Shown here: positions 1 to 11,270 of the stretch, piece after piece
Position numbering within the stretch: the first letter of the stretch is position 1
Layout: each line of letters begins with the position of its first letter
Source: Capillidium heterosporum
Taxonomy: Eukaryota; Entomophthoromycota; Entomophthoromycetes; Entomophthorales; Capillidiaceae
NCBI GenBank assembly: GCA_016630905.1
Contig: WBMQ01000002.1
Coordinates: 930,001-994,000 of the forward strand
DNA: 64,000 bases
Direction of reading: 5' to 3'
The notes under the pieces: model-generated
What the model was told of the DNA's origin: nothing
The model's input: the letters and a program-made list of their open reading frames with translations, nothing else
The model's database searches: none
Position numbers and translations under genes: made by a program

Positions 1-1
1 C

Positions 2-553
2 TCCACACTACACCTAGGTAAATTTTCGGCCGTAAATAGCTACCAGAAGCATGTCATAAATACGACACGAATCATAATCAACGACACCAAGCTGGAGGAT
101 GCAAATCCGTCCAAGGTGAAACCTAAAGCTGTCGCCAAGGTCGTACCCATCACTGAACCGAAGATCAAAGCTGATGCTGAGGAATCCAAGCCTGTAACTA
201 AGAAGGTCGTTAAATCAGAAACTAAATCCAAGGATAGTAAAGCGGTCGTAAAAGCACCAGTAACTACCAAGAAAGTCCACCCTAAAAAGGCGGCTAGTCC
301 TATGGCAAAAAAAGTTTCAAAGCCAATCGGGCACTCCAAAGATCATAAGATTAAGAATCGAAAGAATGCTGGTGAAAGCGACGACGATGACGATGAAGAT
401 GAAGATGAGGAAGACTACAGGGAGCACGTTCGGGAAGAACGGTATCGTCACTATCATCCTAGGAAGCGCCATTACTACCATCACTATCCCCCACCCCACC
501 ATCACTACGACCATGAGGACCACCATTATAGACACTACGACTATGATGACTAA
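2..553 (+). CDS. 5'-truncated gene: Lys-rich, acidic, then His/Tyr-rich tail protein
   Basis: The frame is open from base 2 to the TAA at 551-553, so the gene enters from outside the window and its true start is not visible. An internal GTG at 116 is not a convincing start. The visible 183 residues have three compositional blocks. First comes a Lys/Val/Ala-rich stretch with many KK and KS pairs. Next is an acidic run of Asp/Glu (about nt 376-417). Last is a C-terminal block of about 45 residues made almost wholly of His, Tyr, Arg, Pro and Asp (about nt 420-550). I recognise no folded domain, and it looks disordered. The His-rich tail resembles in composition the secreted His-rich protein at 7709-9244 and could bind metal ions or be pH-sensitive; that is inference. 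The gene family is unknown. Confidence 0.6.
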   Translation, partial: STLHLGKFSAVNSYQKHVINTTRIIINDTKLEDANPSKVKPKAVAKVVPITEPKIKADAEESKPVTKKVVKSETKSKDSKAVVKAPVTTKKVHPKKAASPMAKKVSKPIGHSKDHKIKNRKNAGESDDDDDEDEDEEDYREHVREERYRHYHPRKRHYYHHYPPPHHHYDHEDHHYRHYDYDD

Positions 554-1995
554 CTGATTGTTATATCAGATTTGTGTTTAAGTATATGATGAAATATATG
601 GCCTTTCAGGGCATAGGCAAGAGTTGAAAATATTATAATTTAAGGGCAACTCCGTCTGCAATTTTAAGACGGAGTTAATGTATTTACCATTGATATGAAA
701 ATAAAAACACTATTCTTTTAGTTTACATTATATTTAAGTTTATATATGTTTTTTTGTATTTATATATATATCTATCTAGAGATACCATCTCAGCATAAGT
801 CTTTTTTGATAAGTATTTGGAAAAAATTAAATGTACAACTTTCTATCAATTTCTGGAGCCATCTTATAAATATACTATGCCCAAAGGCTTCAATTAAAGC
901 TATATATTCATACAACACTAAACTATTCAAAATGTATTCTAGATTCTCTAATTTTTTCCTGGAGTATTATGTAGAAATGTATATCTGCTCTTGCTCAGAT
1001 ACAAAATGAATTGTTACAATTGCAATATCAACAGCAAATTGACAAGTTCTATTAATTAAATTGGCAGATTTTCTACACGGATTTTGGAAGTAGCAATCGA
1101 CAACGTTAGCAAAGCTAATATTATTATAACTCTAGACAAGAATGTATATTTCATATATAAAATTGTATATAACTGTAGCTTGATTTGGATATAAAAATGG
1201 AATTAGAATACAGCTATATTTAAAAGGACTTAATCGTGCTCATAGTTCAGATTTTAGCTGAGCTACCTCCTCCAACTTAATATAAAACACAACACAGCTT
1301 TGAAGGAACATATCATTTCAGTAGCAACCAAAGTCTCTTTAAAGGAACAATATTATGTATAAATATATAGCTTTTAAAGTGAAGTAACTAAATAGTATAA
1401 AGCCAATGTTCTTATATACACTACTAATAGAATATTGGATGTTTTTAGCAATATTAGCAAGAACTTTTATTTTTTGCCATCATTATTAGCCTTATATTAG
1501 ATTTACCTGAATGCTGGTAAACTGATCTCACCAGGAGTACGTAGCACCATTGGCTTTAGAGTAATAAAGAGCTAGGGCTCACTGTAAGAAAGTATAACCC
1601 TGATTCTACGCTAAAATACAGAATAGTAGTAACAGCCAATATAACCTTTGTTGTATATCGTTGCAGCACATGTATAGGCTGAATTTAAAGAGTATCTTTT
1701 TACTGGTGCATTGTAATCTACCTACTAGCTTATAAAAACTTTCGACCTGTCCTGGTTCAGGCTATTACGTAAGGAATAGAACAAATCTTATTGATATCAA
1801 CTGGGCTGAGTTGATAATCAAACAACTAAAAACTCTTGACCAAAGAAATTAAGTTATTTATAAAAGTACCTGATTGGATAAGAAATTATCGACAAATGAA
1901 TGGCAATTAATGAGGCATGTGGCACATATTGATAAACTATTCCAAATTTTCATATTTCTTTCCAACAATCAAGCACCAAAGCTGAAAGGTGAAAG
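554..1995. other. AT-rich intergenic region
   Basis: I see no convincing gene in this 1.4 kb. The longest open frame (746-1009) has low-complexity Ile/Tyr-rich coding and looks like chance. It holds one clean hairpin (648-676, listed separately) and many AT-rich words of the AGCTATA/TATAGCT type. The last part should contain the promoter of the bHLH gene. Confidence 0.6.
648..676. other. perfect 10-bp inverted repeat 3' of the His-tail gene
   Basis: AACTCCGTCT (648-657) and AGACGGAGTT (667-676) are exact reverse complements separated by a 9-nt loop. The stem is GC-richer than the surrounding DNA and lies about 95 nt after the TAA at 551-553, so it probably falls in that gene's 3' UTR. Its function is unknown. 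Confidence 0.5.
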
Positions 1996-4102
1996 ATGAG
2001 AGATTACCAGGTTAAACTTACTGAAAAGAAGGTTCCGGACAACTTGACACTCAACAGCAGTAACTTTGAATCCATGTTTCAAGCATCTACCGACCAGCAG
2101 TTTAGTTCGAACTTCATAAGTATGGCTAATACCAACCCATTGGACGATAACCACAGCACCCAACAGAATGCCTACGACGCCAATGCCGATTTCCAACAAT
2201 CTTTGCTTTCGATGCAGAACTTTGAGTTTCAAAATAACGACACCAATGTTACCGATAGTATGGACCCCCTCAACTTCTCAAGGACTCCCGGGTTCCTGGG
2301 CCCTCAGGATTTTGGAATGATGCTAGACCAAAGTACTGTGCATTTCAACACTCCGCAGTGGGGAGGAATGCAGCAAAGTATGATGGAAAACGAAAGCCAG
2401 ATGCTTCTAGGGTACGCTCGAACCAACATGATGATGAGTCAAACCCCAACGGTGAATAATCACTTCACACCGTCGTACCTCCAGTTCAACCCGCATAGCC
2501 TCCCGTCTCACAACTTTACAAATCCAAATGATTTTATGACCCCCCAATTCATGCCTACAATCCCAATGAACTTCTCTCCCGGCCTGCATGCTTTCAACAA
2601 TCGGTTCTGGTCGCTACCCAACTCTGGTAACCTTAGCTTGATCAACCCGGGGAACTTGGACCAGGTAATACCTATTTCTTTATGTATAAGTATTTATTTT
2701 CAACTAGGTCAACCTTCCTCAACTTAATTCAAAGCCGTTGGAGGAAGAAGAGAGAGCTGCTGAAAACTTTCATCAACTCAGTACTGATAAGGTGCTTAGG
2801 AATGATGACAGTGAACGGCTCATTCGACATACCCCCATTAGAACATACTCTCAACCAATCTTTGGACTGTCTTCGGAAGGAAAGGGTGCAGATAAAGCTC
2901 CCAGCTCGACAAAAGCGGTGAGGACTAGACGTAAACGTACCTCAAAATACCAAACTAGCACCCTGAGAAATGTGGAATCGAATCTTGATACGACCTTAGA
3001 AGAGGTACACAATGGCGAGTTTAATTCCCCAATCTTATCTAAAATTGACAAAAACGGTAAATCAAAGAGTTTTTCCGAGATTGATAAAAACTCCAACAGC
3101 GGTATCTCTGAATTCTCCACAGGGATATCTAAATCCACTTCATCGATACTTTTCCAAGATCCCTCCAAGCTCATATCGCCACAAAACGTGCTGACGGTTA
3201 ACATAGTAAAGACCGTCAAAGACACCTCAATATCGATATCCAACAAGTCAGATGGTGAGCTTGTACTCCCCGAATTCTTCTTCAAAAAACCGGTGACTAA
3301 CTCAACAACCTTAAAGCTATCGAAAAGCATCGATCCCTTTAAACCTTCTAGTCCAAAGAGCATGGATGAGCAGGCAGACCTGCAGGAAGCTACCGATAAA
3401 TTTGAAATGCCGGAACGAAAAAAGAATGGTACGAGTTTAATGTCCAACCTATCCAGTGAACCGACATTTATTGCACCGATTTTAGACCCAACTCTTATAA
3501 GCAACGCCGATATCATCGAACCTGGCTCCAGTTCCGACATTCAAGTGACTAAGAAGCTCCAAAGCCGCATGATCAGCCCAGCTATCTTTCCCAAGCTCGC
3601 TAACAGCGACGCCACCGCTTTTGAACTTTCGTCTAAATCCAATTATCAGCTCATCATGGAGGGAGGTAACGCAGCTGCTGGACTCAACTACAATCCCGAC
3701 TTTGAACAGCTTGTCAAACGCAAACGACTTCACCACCAAGCTAGTGAACAGAAGCGTAGAGCCATCCTAGCCACCCGATTCAAAGAGCTAGCCAGCATAC
3801 TACCTGATGCTAGTGGACTTACTGCCTCCAATCTCGATACCGAAACTGACAAAATTGGACCTACCATCAGCAGCAATTTATCCCAATCCAAGATTTTGGC
3901 CGGTGCTTTGGACCAATACCAGAAGCAGACTAAAGTCCTACAGCTGCAAGAAAAGCTTTTGAACTTGCTAAAGCAAAAGTTCGGTGTCGATACAAAGGAG
4001 GAATTTTCCGACCCCGACGATCAGATTCTCAAATTGAAGGAGACGGAAGGGCAGAGTGAGAAGGATCACATATCGAGTATCAATTCCGAAACTGGGAATT
4101 AG
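1996..4102 (+). CDS. basic helix-loop-helix transcription factor
   Basis: Two exons, 1996-2664 and 2708-4102, flank a 43-nt GT-AG intron (2665-2707) and give 687 aa. Splicing joins the frames exactly (…NLDQ then VNLPQ…). The bHLH lies at about residues 560-650. Its basic part carries the H-x3-E-x3-R pattern (HHQASEQKRR) expected for E-box contact, followed by helix 1 (ATRFKELASILP), a long loop of about 25 residues, and helix 2 with a leucine-rich extension that could act as a zipper. The N-terminal 550 residues are disordered: Asn/Gln/Met/Pro-rich in exon 1, as in activation domains, then Ser/Thr/Lys-rich. A basic patch (RTRRKR, about nt 2924-2941) may be a nuclear signal. The long loop recalls yeast Ino4/Pho4-type proteins, but the exact orthologue cannot be named. 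Confidence 0.85.
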
Positions 4103-4413
4103 TATCTATAGCAATTATATTCTCAAGATCTACATATAAACCATCGCATGGTACCTGCTAACCAAATATAGGTTTCCTCTAACAAGTACCCATCCTGTAG
4201 CTGGTTTGGAAATTATGTATAAAAAGTTATAACAATATAACTACAATTTATTAGAAATAAAGATTAATTAATAAATAACCTCCTCCATTATCTATCAAAA
4301 TAAAATCAAAGTGCTAATTTGAAATTTGCACCATACATATAGTTAACTTTATTATAACACAATGTCAACATTCACTCAAGGACATAAAAGTCTAGCAAAC
4401 TAATTATAAATTA
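4103..4413. other. convergent 3' intergenic region
   Basis: This short AT-rich spacer lies between the converging bHLH gene and the transporter. It carries poly(A)-signal-like AATAAA sequence near 4257 and 4270. Nothing else is visible. Confidence 0.5.
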
Positions 4414-6644
4414 TTACTTCCATAATTGGAGGGAGAAATAGGCGGCCACCAAAACAGTAACTCCACCGAACTGTAAAACCGACCCAAACGAGGTTTCTGA
4501 TCCTAAGATGGCGAAGATGAGGGAAGCTAAAATGGCAGTGATGAACTGGGGAATGACGATGAAGACGTTGTGGATACCAAGCAGCATACCAGCGTCCGGT
4601 TTAGGGATCGGTCGCGGTGTCGGGTCAGGCTGACTATTCATGCTACTTTGTTGGTTCGACTCATCAGCTTGGCTCCCACTTTCGATTTGAGAGTACAGGG
4701 GCGGGGGTGAGTGCTCATCATCAGGGTTGGTACGGATCTCATCTAGGGGCACGTACTCAGCTGAAGACTGTGAACTAATATGTTTGGACTCGTGAACGAA
4801 CTCACCGATCATGGCAAAGGGTGCCCACATCGTTATACTCCAAGAGATGCCACTGACTGCAATTATCGACGTTGCCATAGTTATATCGTTTACAAAGCCA
4901 GCACCTAGCATGAGTAGACCGAACAGCACTAGCGAAATCGTAAAATAGTGGGCCATAGTAGGGAGAATCTTTAAAAGGAAGGTAGGCTTGAAAATTTGGC
5001 TGGAAGGACTTTCATTGGTGTCTGAAGTAGGCCTAGTGAAGTAGGGGATTATAAAGGAGGCCATCAACGATACCAACGAAGAGATGACGAATGCCTTGGA
5101 TCCATCCCTAGTAGAATCCCCGACGACATCTTTGTCTGGGCTTGAAAGTGCGGTGAGGATGTGAGGTGCCTTTACGAATTCGGAGACCCACCTTGTACCG
5201 TAGAACAGGTAGGGGAACCAACCGATCCAGGCAAAGAATTGTACCTTACACAGCCTGGCTATAGGCTGTGGTAGGTTCTTGATAAAGAACCAGATGTTGT
5301 TCAAAGCATTGATAAGGGATACAAACTCGTGGGCATTTACAGTGCTACAACCGGCATTTGCTTGCTCTGGAGATTGCTCAGCCACATAAGGTATCTCTCG
5401 GACCATACCGCAGGTAATACCCAAAGTTATAATCAAAAGTACACATGCGAAAAAACTGAGGATCTTCAGTTGCTTGTCACCCTAGTAAAGGGAAGGCTCG
5501 TACTAGATCTAAATACCCCCTAAATAAATATATATAATTTAAATAAAACAGCTGGTGTTAAATTTTGTTACATGAAGTAGCCTAGGACACTCCCCAATCC
5601 GATCATCCGGCCAGCCCAAGCGTTCCCAGCTTCTTGGAGTTTTGCCGGTAGCACGTCTACAATAAGTGCCCTCGAAGCGGCTTGAACTAGAATACTTACT
5701 TAAAACAAGCTAAATAAATAAACCTACTTGTGTTGATAGCAAAATCTAAAATGTAAAAGGCAAACACGGCGATATATTTAGCAGCGTCGGTAGGTCCACC
5801 CAACCCGTGTACAATTTCGACGGTCCAGCCAATGGAAACTAAGGCGAACAGGGTAAAAAATCCGCCAAATAGTAGGAACGGTCGCCGCCTGCCAAGTGGC
5901 GACTCAAATTTGTCGCTAATAGCGCCTATCAGCGGCTGCATAATTAAGCCTATAAAATAGGATAGATTAGTATTGCCACTTGAGGAACATTTTAAAATTG
6001 TTGCCTAGAATTTGAAATTCAGATATTAAATTACCGGATAGTGGGCCAGCAAGCCATACCAAAGACATAAATGGTTTTGAAAGTCCCAAAGAAAGCAAGT
6101 AAGGAGTCCCTAACATTTAAAAAAATAAAGGCTGAGTATTAAATTGGGCAAGTAATTTCTTACCGTATGCCAACTCCAAACACCAAGCGAATTGCAAACC
6201 TAATAATGTCAGTGTCAACCAAATTAGCCTAGCCCAAGTTGCTGACAACCAAGTGGGGTTATTTTCAGCTTCCATATCTGCATCGGGCCACTGGCTATGA
6301 AAAAACTGTTTGTCGAAAAGCTTTGCTTCTTCCAACGTCAATCCTTCCTTAACCCACCAACTATTTGGGTCGTCCTCATCTAATTGACAAGTTTGTGGCT
6401 GTACTATTCTTATTTGGTCTAGGTTGGTTATTAGTGGGTAGCTGGTTGTACTTGAAGAAGTTGGATTGGATGAAGTCAAGTCGTTGACGAAGACGTATTC
6501 CTTTTCTTCATTAGATTGAAGATCTACCTCTTTACTGAAATTTTCTACAATTTTGGTTGCGATAGCTAAAGTTTGTTTTAGTTGATGTTTATAGAGCAAA
6601 AAGTTACTGCGATTTGGTTCGATATACGTATTTGAATTATCCAT
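4414..6644 (-). CDS. GPH-type (sucrose/maltose-H+ symporter-like) sugar transporter
   Basis: Five exons on the minus strand: 6644-6164, 6109-6035, 5949-5728, 5686-5572 and 5519-4414. Introns are 54, 85, 41 and 52 nt; the product is about 665 aa. After a hydrophilic N-terminus of about 135 residues come family hallmarks: LAYGTPYL in the first membrane segment, GPLSGLIMQPLIGAISD with the GRRRPF loop, and AGRMIGLGSVLGYFM. Further membrane segments follow, with a long cytoplasmic Ser/Pro-rich loop late in the protein (about nt 4600-4790). It probably imports a disaccharide with protons across the plasma membrane; the substrate is inferred from the family. The conserved stretch FPLLG|DKQLK is split by a one-base excess in the GGG run at 5480-5482, where the zero frame meets TGA. 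A 22-nt GT-AG intron ending there would also restore frame but would remove conserved residues. Confidence 0.82.
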
Positions 6645-7708
6645 TATATTTTTAGTGCTTTGGGTTTGAGCTTGGTTGAATTTGAGAGAAAGTAGTCACT
6701 GAGAAACTGATCATTGTGACACAAATGAGCTGTTGCAAAACTTGGTAAATAGGGGAACAGTTTGTTTATTAAATTTGCACGGTTCAGTTGATAAATCAGC
6801 TATGTTTTGTAAGAATGTAAAGCTTGCAATAGGTAAGTTATAGAGCTCATTTCACAATACAATAGTCTATATAGCTAGTTATGATGTAGTTGATTTGAGG
6901 CTTTCTTAGTGCAGCAATTGAAGAGGATTTTAGTTGCTTATATCGATAGCCACTTATCATTTATAAATTTAGGATAGTACTCGTAATTTGAACTTTATAC
7001 AGATTGCAAATATTATTTTACAACTGTACTTTAACAACATGGTAAAAAAGCAAGCATTACAAAGAGTTTTTAGCAACTTACATTTACTTTAGAAGTAGAT
7101 AGCCTATACTAGTGAACTTTATTCCAAAAGTAGCCATAAACCAACATTTTATATTTTCAACAGCAAAATTACATTGTTAAACTTACTACAAAATCTAAAT
7201 ATACAGATTGAATAGGATAACATTACACCCTCTGAGATATATATATAAGCCCAAGTTAATTAACTAGCTTGATTAAATCAGTAGTCATAATAGCTAGGAA
7301 AGTCGAAATACTGCTTATAATTTCCTTATCATAACCTATTTAATTTTCAACCCTTTGCAGTATTAGCAAAATTTGGATATATAATTTAAGCTTATTGCAA
7401 TAGAATGCTATAGCTTTAAGACGAACCAAAATACTAGGCACTGTGAAATATGCTTTTAAGGCATACAATTGCTGATTTAATCTATCAATTTCCAATACTA
7501 CTTCAGCTTGGAAAAAAATCGATGAGAATACGTTAAAAATATTAAATAGGTAGAAAATATGTAAGTGTGCAAATTTTCAGTATATAGTAACCTATTAAAG
7601 CTTTTAAACCTCAACACTTAAAACAAAATTATCACATAGGATAGTTTATTAAATAACAAGTTAAATCGTAAAGTGAATGGGATTAATGAGTAGCTAGCTA
7701 TTATCCGT
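6645..7708. other. AT-rich intergenic region
   Basis: No gene is seen. The region holds the promoter side of the transporter (start at 6644) and the 3' flank of the His-rich gene (stop near 7709). An open frame through 7618-8922 is a shadow of the His-rich repeat. Confidence 0.5.
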
Positions 7709-9244
7709 CTAATAACGGTCATGATGTCCATAGGAATCGTGCTTGTCGTACCCATGGTGGTGGTGGTTGTAATCATCAATATCATGGTAGTTGTCATGGT
7801 GTTTGTGACCATGTCCGTGATCATGACCGTACCCTCTACGGTAGTTGTGACGGCGGTAACCACCGTACCCGCTGTTATCGTAGCTGCGACGGTATTTTTT
7901 GCCGCTGTCACTCTTGTAAGCACCGCCGTAATGGTCTTTGTGGTCGTGGTCATGGCCATATTTCTCATGACCGTAGTGGGGCTTGTGGTCGTGGTGGTGA
8001 TCATGCTTTTCATGACCGTACCCGTTATCGCTCTTATAGGAACCTCCGTAATGGTCCTTGTGATCGTGGTGGTGATCATGCTTCTCGTGACCGTAGCCTT
8101 TGTCACTCTTGTAGGCACCACCGTAATGGTCTTTGTGATCGTGATCGTGGCCGTATTTCTCGTGACCGTAGTGGGGCTTGTGATCATGGTGGTGATCATG
8201 CTTTTCATGGCCGTAGCCTTTGTCACTCTTGTAGGCACCACCGTAGTGGTCCTTGTGATCGTGATCGTGGCCATATTTTTCGTGACCGTAGTGATCCTTG
8301 TGATCGTGGTGTCCACCGTGCTTGTTGTGGCCATATCCGTTGTCGCTCTTGTAAGAGCCACCGCCGTAGTGGTCCTTGTGGTCATGATGTCCACCATATT
8401 TATCATGATCTTTACCATAGTGATCTTTATGGTCGTGGTCATGACCGTAGCCTTTGTCGCTCTTATAGGATCCACCTTTGTAATGATCCTTATGGTCATG
8501 ATCTCCACCATACTTATTATGATCTTTACCATAGTGATCCTTGTGATCGTGGTGGTGATCATACTTTTCATGGCCGTACCCTTTGTCACTCTTGTAGGCA
8601 CCACCGTAATGGTCCTTGTGGTCGTGATCGTGGCCGTATTTTTCGTGACCGTAGTGGTCCTTGTGGTCGTGGTGTCCACCGTGTTTCTCGTGACCATATC
8701 CGTTGTCGGATTTATAAGAACCACCGCCATAGTGATCCTTATGATCATGGTGTCCACCATACTTGTCGTGGTCTTTACCGTAGTGGTCTTTGTGGTCGTG
8801 ATCATGTCCATACTTCTCGTGACCATACCCCTTATCGCTCTTGTAAGCCCCGCCTCCGTAGTGATCCTTGTGATCATGATGTCCTTTGTGCCCGTTGTCG
8901 CTTCCGTAGGCACCGTAACCACGACGGTATCTGTGGTGACCGAAACCTCTGCGCATGAGACCTCCCTCCGCTTCAGGTTCGGCTCCAGCTTCGGCTTCAG
9001 CTTCAGTATTGGCTTTGGGCTTGGCTACAGCCTCGTTGCTCTCCGATTCGTCTTCATCAGCGGCAGCCTTCGTCATTCCTTTGGCAAGAGCAGACTTCTT
9101 CCCCCTTGGCTTAGGGTTGGCTCTGACTATGCCATCCATACCGGATTTCCCGGGGGTGGCACCGTTCAACTTCTCCAAGAAACCGGCTCCGGCGACAGCT
9201 GTAATGGCTATGGTAGATAGGTAAAGCAATTGGATGGACTTCAT
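7709..9244 (-). CDS. secreted His-rich tandem-repeat protein
   Basis: Single exon, 511 aa, ATG at 9244. The N-terminus (MKSIQLLYLSTIAITAVAG) is a typical signal peptide cleaved near residue 18-20. An acidic Ala/Glu/Lys-rich linker follows, then basic sites (LMRR, HRYRR, about residues 95-107) that would suit Kex2 processing. The rest is a repeat domain. Nine copies of a [GA/GS]-YKSD-x-GYGH module alternate with HDHKDHYG-type blocks, and the protein ends in a His/Tyr/Asp-rich tail. Histidine and aspartate dominate, so binding of Zn, Ni or Cu outside the cell or in the wall is plausible, as is pH-switched adhesion; both are inference. There are no cysteines to suggest a disulfide fold. Long open frames in two other frames across the repeat are by-products of the codon pattern. 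Confidence 0.85.
   Translation of the reverse strand: MKSIQLLYLSTIAITAVAGAGFLEKLNGATPGKSGMDGIVRANPKPRGKKSALAKGMTKAAADEDESESNEAVAKPKANTEAEAEAGAEPEAEGGLMRRGFGHHRYRRGYGAYGSDNGHKGHHDHKDHYGGGAYKSDKGYGHEKYGHDHDHKDHYGKDHDKYGGHHDHKDHYGGGSYKSDNGYGHEKHGGHHDHKDHYGHEKYGHDHDHKDHYGGAYKSDKGYGHEKYDHHHDHKDHYGKDHNKYGGDHDHKDHYKGGSYKSDKGYGHDHDHKDHYGKDHDKYGGHHDHKDHYGGGSYKSDNGYGHNKHGGHHDHKDHYGHEKYGHDHDHKDHYGGAYKSDKGYGHEKHDHHHDHKPHYGHEKYGHDHDHKDHYGGAYKSDKGYGHEKHDHHHDHKDHYGGSYKSDNGYGHEKHDHHHDHKPHYGHEKYGHDHDHKDHYGGAYKSDSGKKYRRSYDNSGYGGYRRHNYRRGYGHDHGHGHKHHDNYHDIDDYNHHHHGYDKHDSYGHHDRY
7900..8860 (-). repeat. coding tandem repeats of the His-rich protein
   Basis: Repeated DNA units encode YKSDxGYGH plus one to three HDHKDHYG blocks, with nine YKSD copies. 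Unit lengths vary, which suggests expansion and contraction by slippage or unequal exchange. Many synonymous differences between copies show they are not all recent. Confidence 0.85.
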
Positions 9245-10599
9245 ATTAGATGCTCTATGTATAAAACTTGATGGATTGATTATTTATGTAAGTGTAGATG
9301 TAGATGTTCAATGCTCCTAAGTAATGCTAATCAGCTTAATACTCTTTGTAAGATAACTTGTCAGAATATATACTAGTTTTCCCCATACTTTTGGCAACGA
9401 GCTAAAAGTAACTTCTCCCTCGTTGTTCTCCTTAAAATTCACTAAACCCCAGACTTTAGTCCCATTTATTGTGGGTCGATGCTGCTTAGACTAATTTATA
9501 AAAATTTGAACATCAACACAACTAAATATATTTATAGATTCCAACGATGGATTATAGCGATTTCTTAAACTCAGTTCTATAGTTCTATTATAACGCATAT
9601 ATGTGTTATAGTTGTAGAAGCCATATGTTTTACAATACGTTATTTCATGTTAACTATGGCTATATATTTAGCAAATAAATTGTCTTTTTTGCTTCAAAAG
9701 TACATTGAAGCCAAATATGCCTTTATTTTTATACATCCAAGTAGATAATGAGCTTTTGTATGTTAGCTGAGGCATTTTTTTAAAAACCATACCCCAAACC
9801 AAAGTCCTATTAGTCGACCCTTTATTGATTCAACGGTATTTTCCATGTCTTTTTTTGAAAAGATGAATTTGTGCTACTAAAGTTCAAGTTTTACCTAAAC
9901 ATACAGCAACCACTCCTCATTTCAAAATCCCTTTTGTGTATTTGGAGTTCCACCTAAGCTAAGGGCTTTCGCTATATGCAATCGACTATCTTTGATCTGT
10001 GAACCAAAAATATTTTTAAACTATGTTGATTGCCTAGTCAACCTCGCTCTGCGGGAGTAAAATATAAGTTTCCAAAGTTAGAAAATTTCGAAATTTGTCC
10101 TAAGTTAAAACCTAGTGAATCGGATAAAGTAAGCTGACGGTAGCTGATCATCCGAATCCAGTTTTCCCTTTACACCTACGTTATGCAGAAGCTCCATCAA
10201 TTTCAAGGTATCCTAAAAAATAAGGCTTATTACTTTCGATACAAATTTGGTCATGGATTCTAGGTGATGCTGGATTTCCAAGTGTCACGTTGTTGGAGCG
10301 CAAAGTAGGCTGGGAATTTGTAATCGATTAATTCTTTAAAATTTTGGCGAAGTGGTCGCCTGACCTTTGTTTAACAAGTATTGGATCGGATATTAAATCT
10401 ATTGGAATTCTAGTAGATAAGGCTAACTTTCGAAATTTTGACTTTTATATACATGACCCGCATGCAATATTCTTTAGAATAGGGTAGGGAGAAAGTGGAT
10501 ATTTTCATGGTTTGATTGTAGAGACAATCCATATAGTCGAAGCTATATACATGCTCTAACTAACGAAGCTACTATACATATGGCTTTACAATTTATAGT

Positions 10600-11270
10600 A
10601 AGCTGTGGATAAAACCCAGACAGTGGCAGTGCGTCATTTATATCATAGAATACTATTGCAAGTCTGCTTTTCGTTTATAAGGTTTCTAAAGCTTATCTCA
10701 ATGGATCGATTTGAGATGAAGTATATGTCGAAAACCAATATACTAACCTCAATCTGCTACTGCTAAGTTTGATAAAATGTCAATAAAATCTCGAGATCTC
10801 CCTTCTTAACTTTATATATTTTAGATTGGCCTGTCATCCACCTTCACATAAATCATCTCCAGTTGAAAGCAGTAAGACTCCCTTCTAGCATGCATCAAAG
10901 TAAAAGTATTCAGAACTTTACAGCATGCCATTCGAAAATTTTAACACATGACAGCATACCATTTAATATGCTTGTTGTAAGTTGTGGAAACCCCTTTCAT
11001 CGAAAAGTAGGCATTACGAGTTCCCAACACTTTGAATTTGCCTCTGGGCTTAGTAAATCTAGACGACTCCATTTCAGCTCTAGGTACATACCCGTTGATG
11101 CGACTGAGTAACTACAATGCTCTTTATTTTTTGCAATCGGGGCTATCTACTTGGTATGTCCATTTATTGCTCATCAGTAATGATTGTAAGATCTAGATTT
11201 AAGGGGCTGAAGGATATGACAAATGAGTGCCTATACAGTAACTTGGAATTTCAAGTTTGAAGGAACTTTG
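10600..11270 (+). mobile_element. degenerate Ty1/copia-like reverse transcriptase relic
   Basis: Reading across stops and frame changes gives pieces of the copia RT domain in the right order. At 10628-10740 there is ASF-x-S-x-NTI followed by KVSKAYLNGSI and DEVYVE, matching the family's VASFxSIRTI and DVSKAYLNGSIDEEVYVE. At about 11140-11170, GAIY…PFIAHQ matches AIYVDDFIIAHQ with the catalytic YVDD destroyed. At 11190-11257, RFKGLKDM…SNLEFQV matches the following KGLLKDxYxMSDLGNLEF. Several stops and frameshifts mean it is dead. No LTRs were identified. Confidence 0.5.

Noticed and set aside
746-1009. Open frame of 87 codons
   Set aside because: Low-complexity Ile/Tyr/Ser-rich translation typical of AT-rich spacer; no gene-like composition.
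7721-9220. Long hydrophobic Val/Met-rich open frame on the + strand opposite the His-rich gene (and a Thr/Met-rich frame at 7618-8922)
   Set aside because: His and Asp codons read antisense as Val and Met, so stop-free shadows are forced by the repeat; there is no independent start, signal or family.
10863-11111. 82-codon open frame as a separate gene
   Set aside because: It lies inside the copia relic and starts at a non-ATG codon; better explained as element debris.
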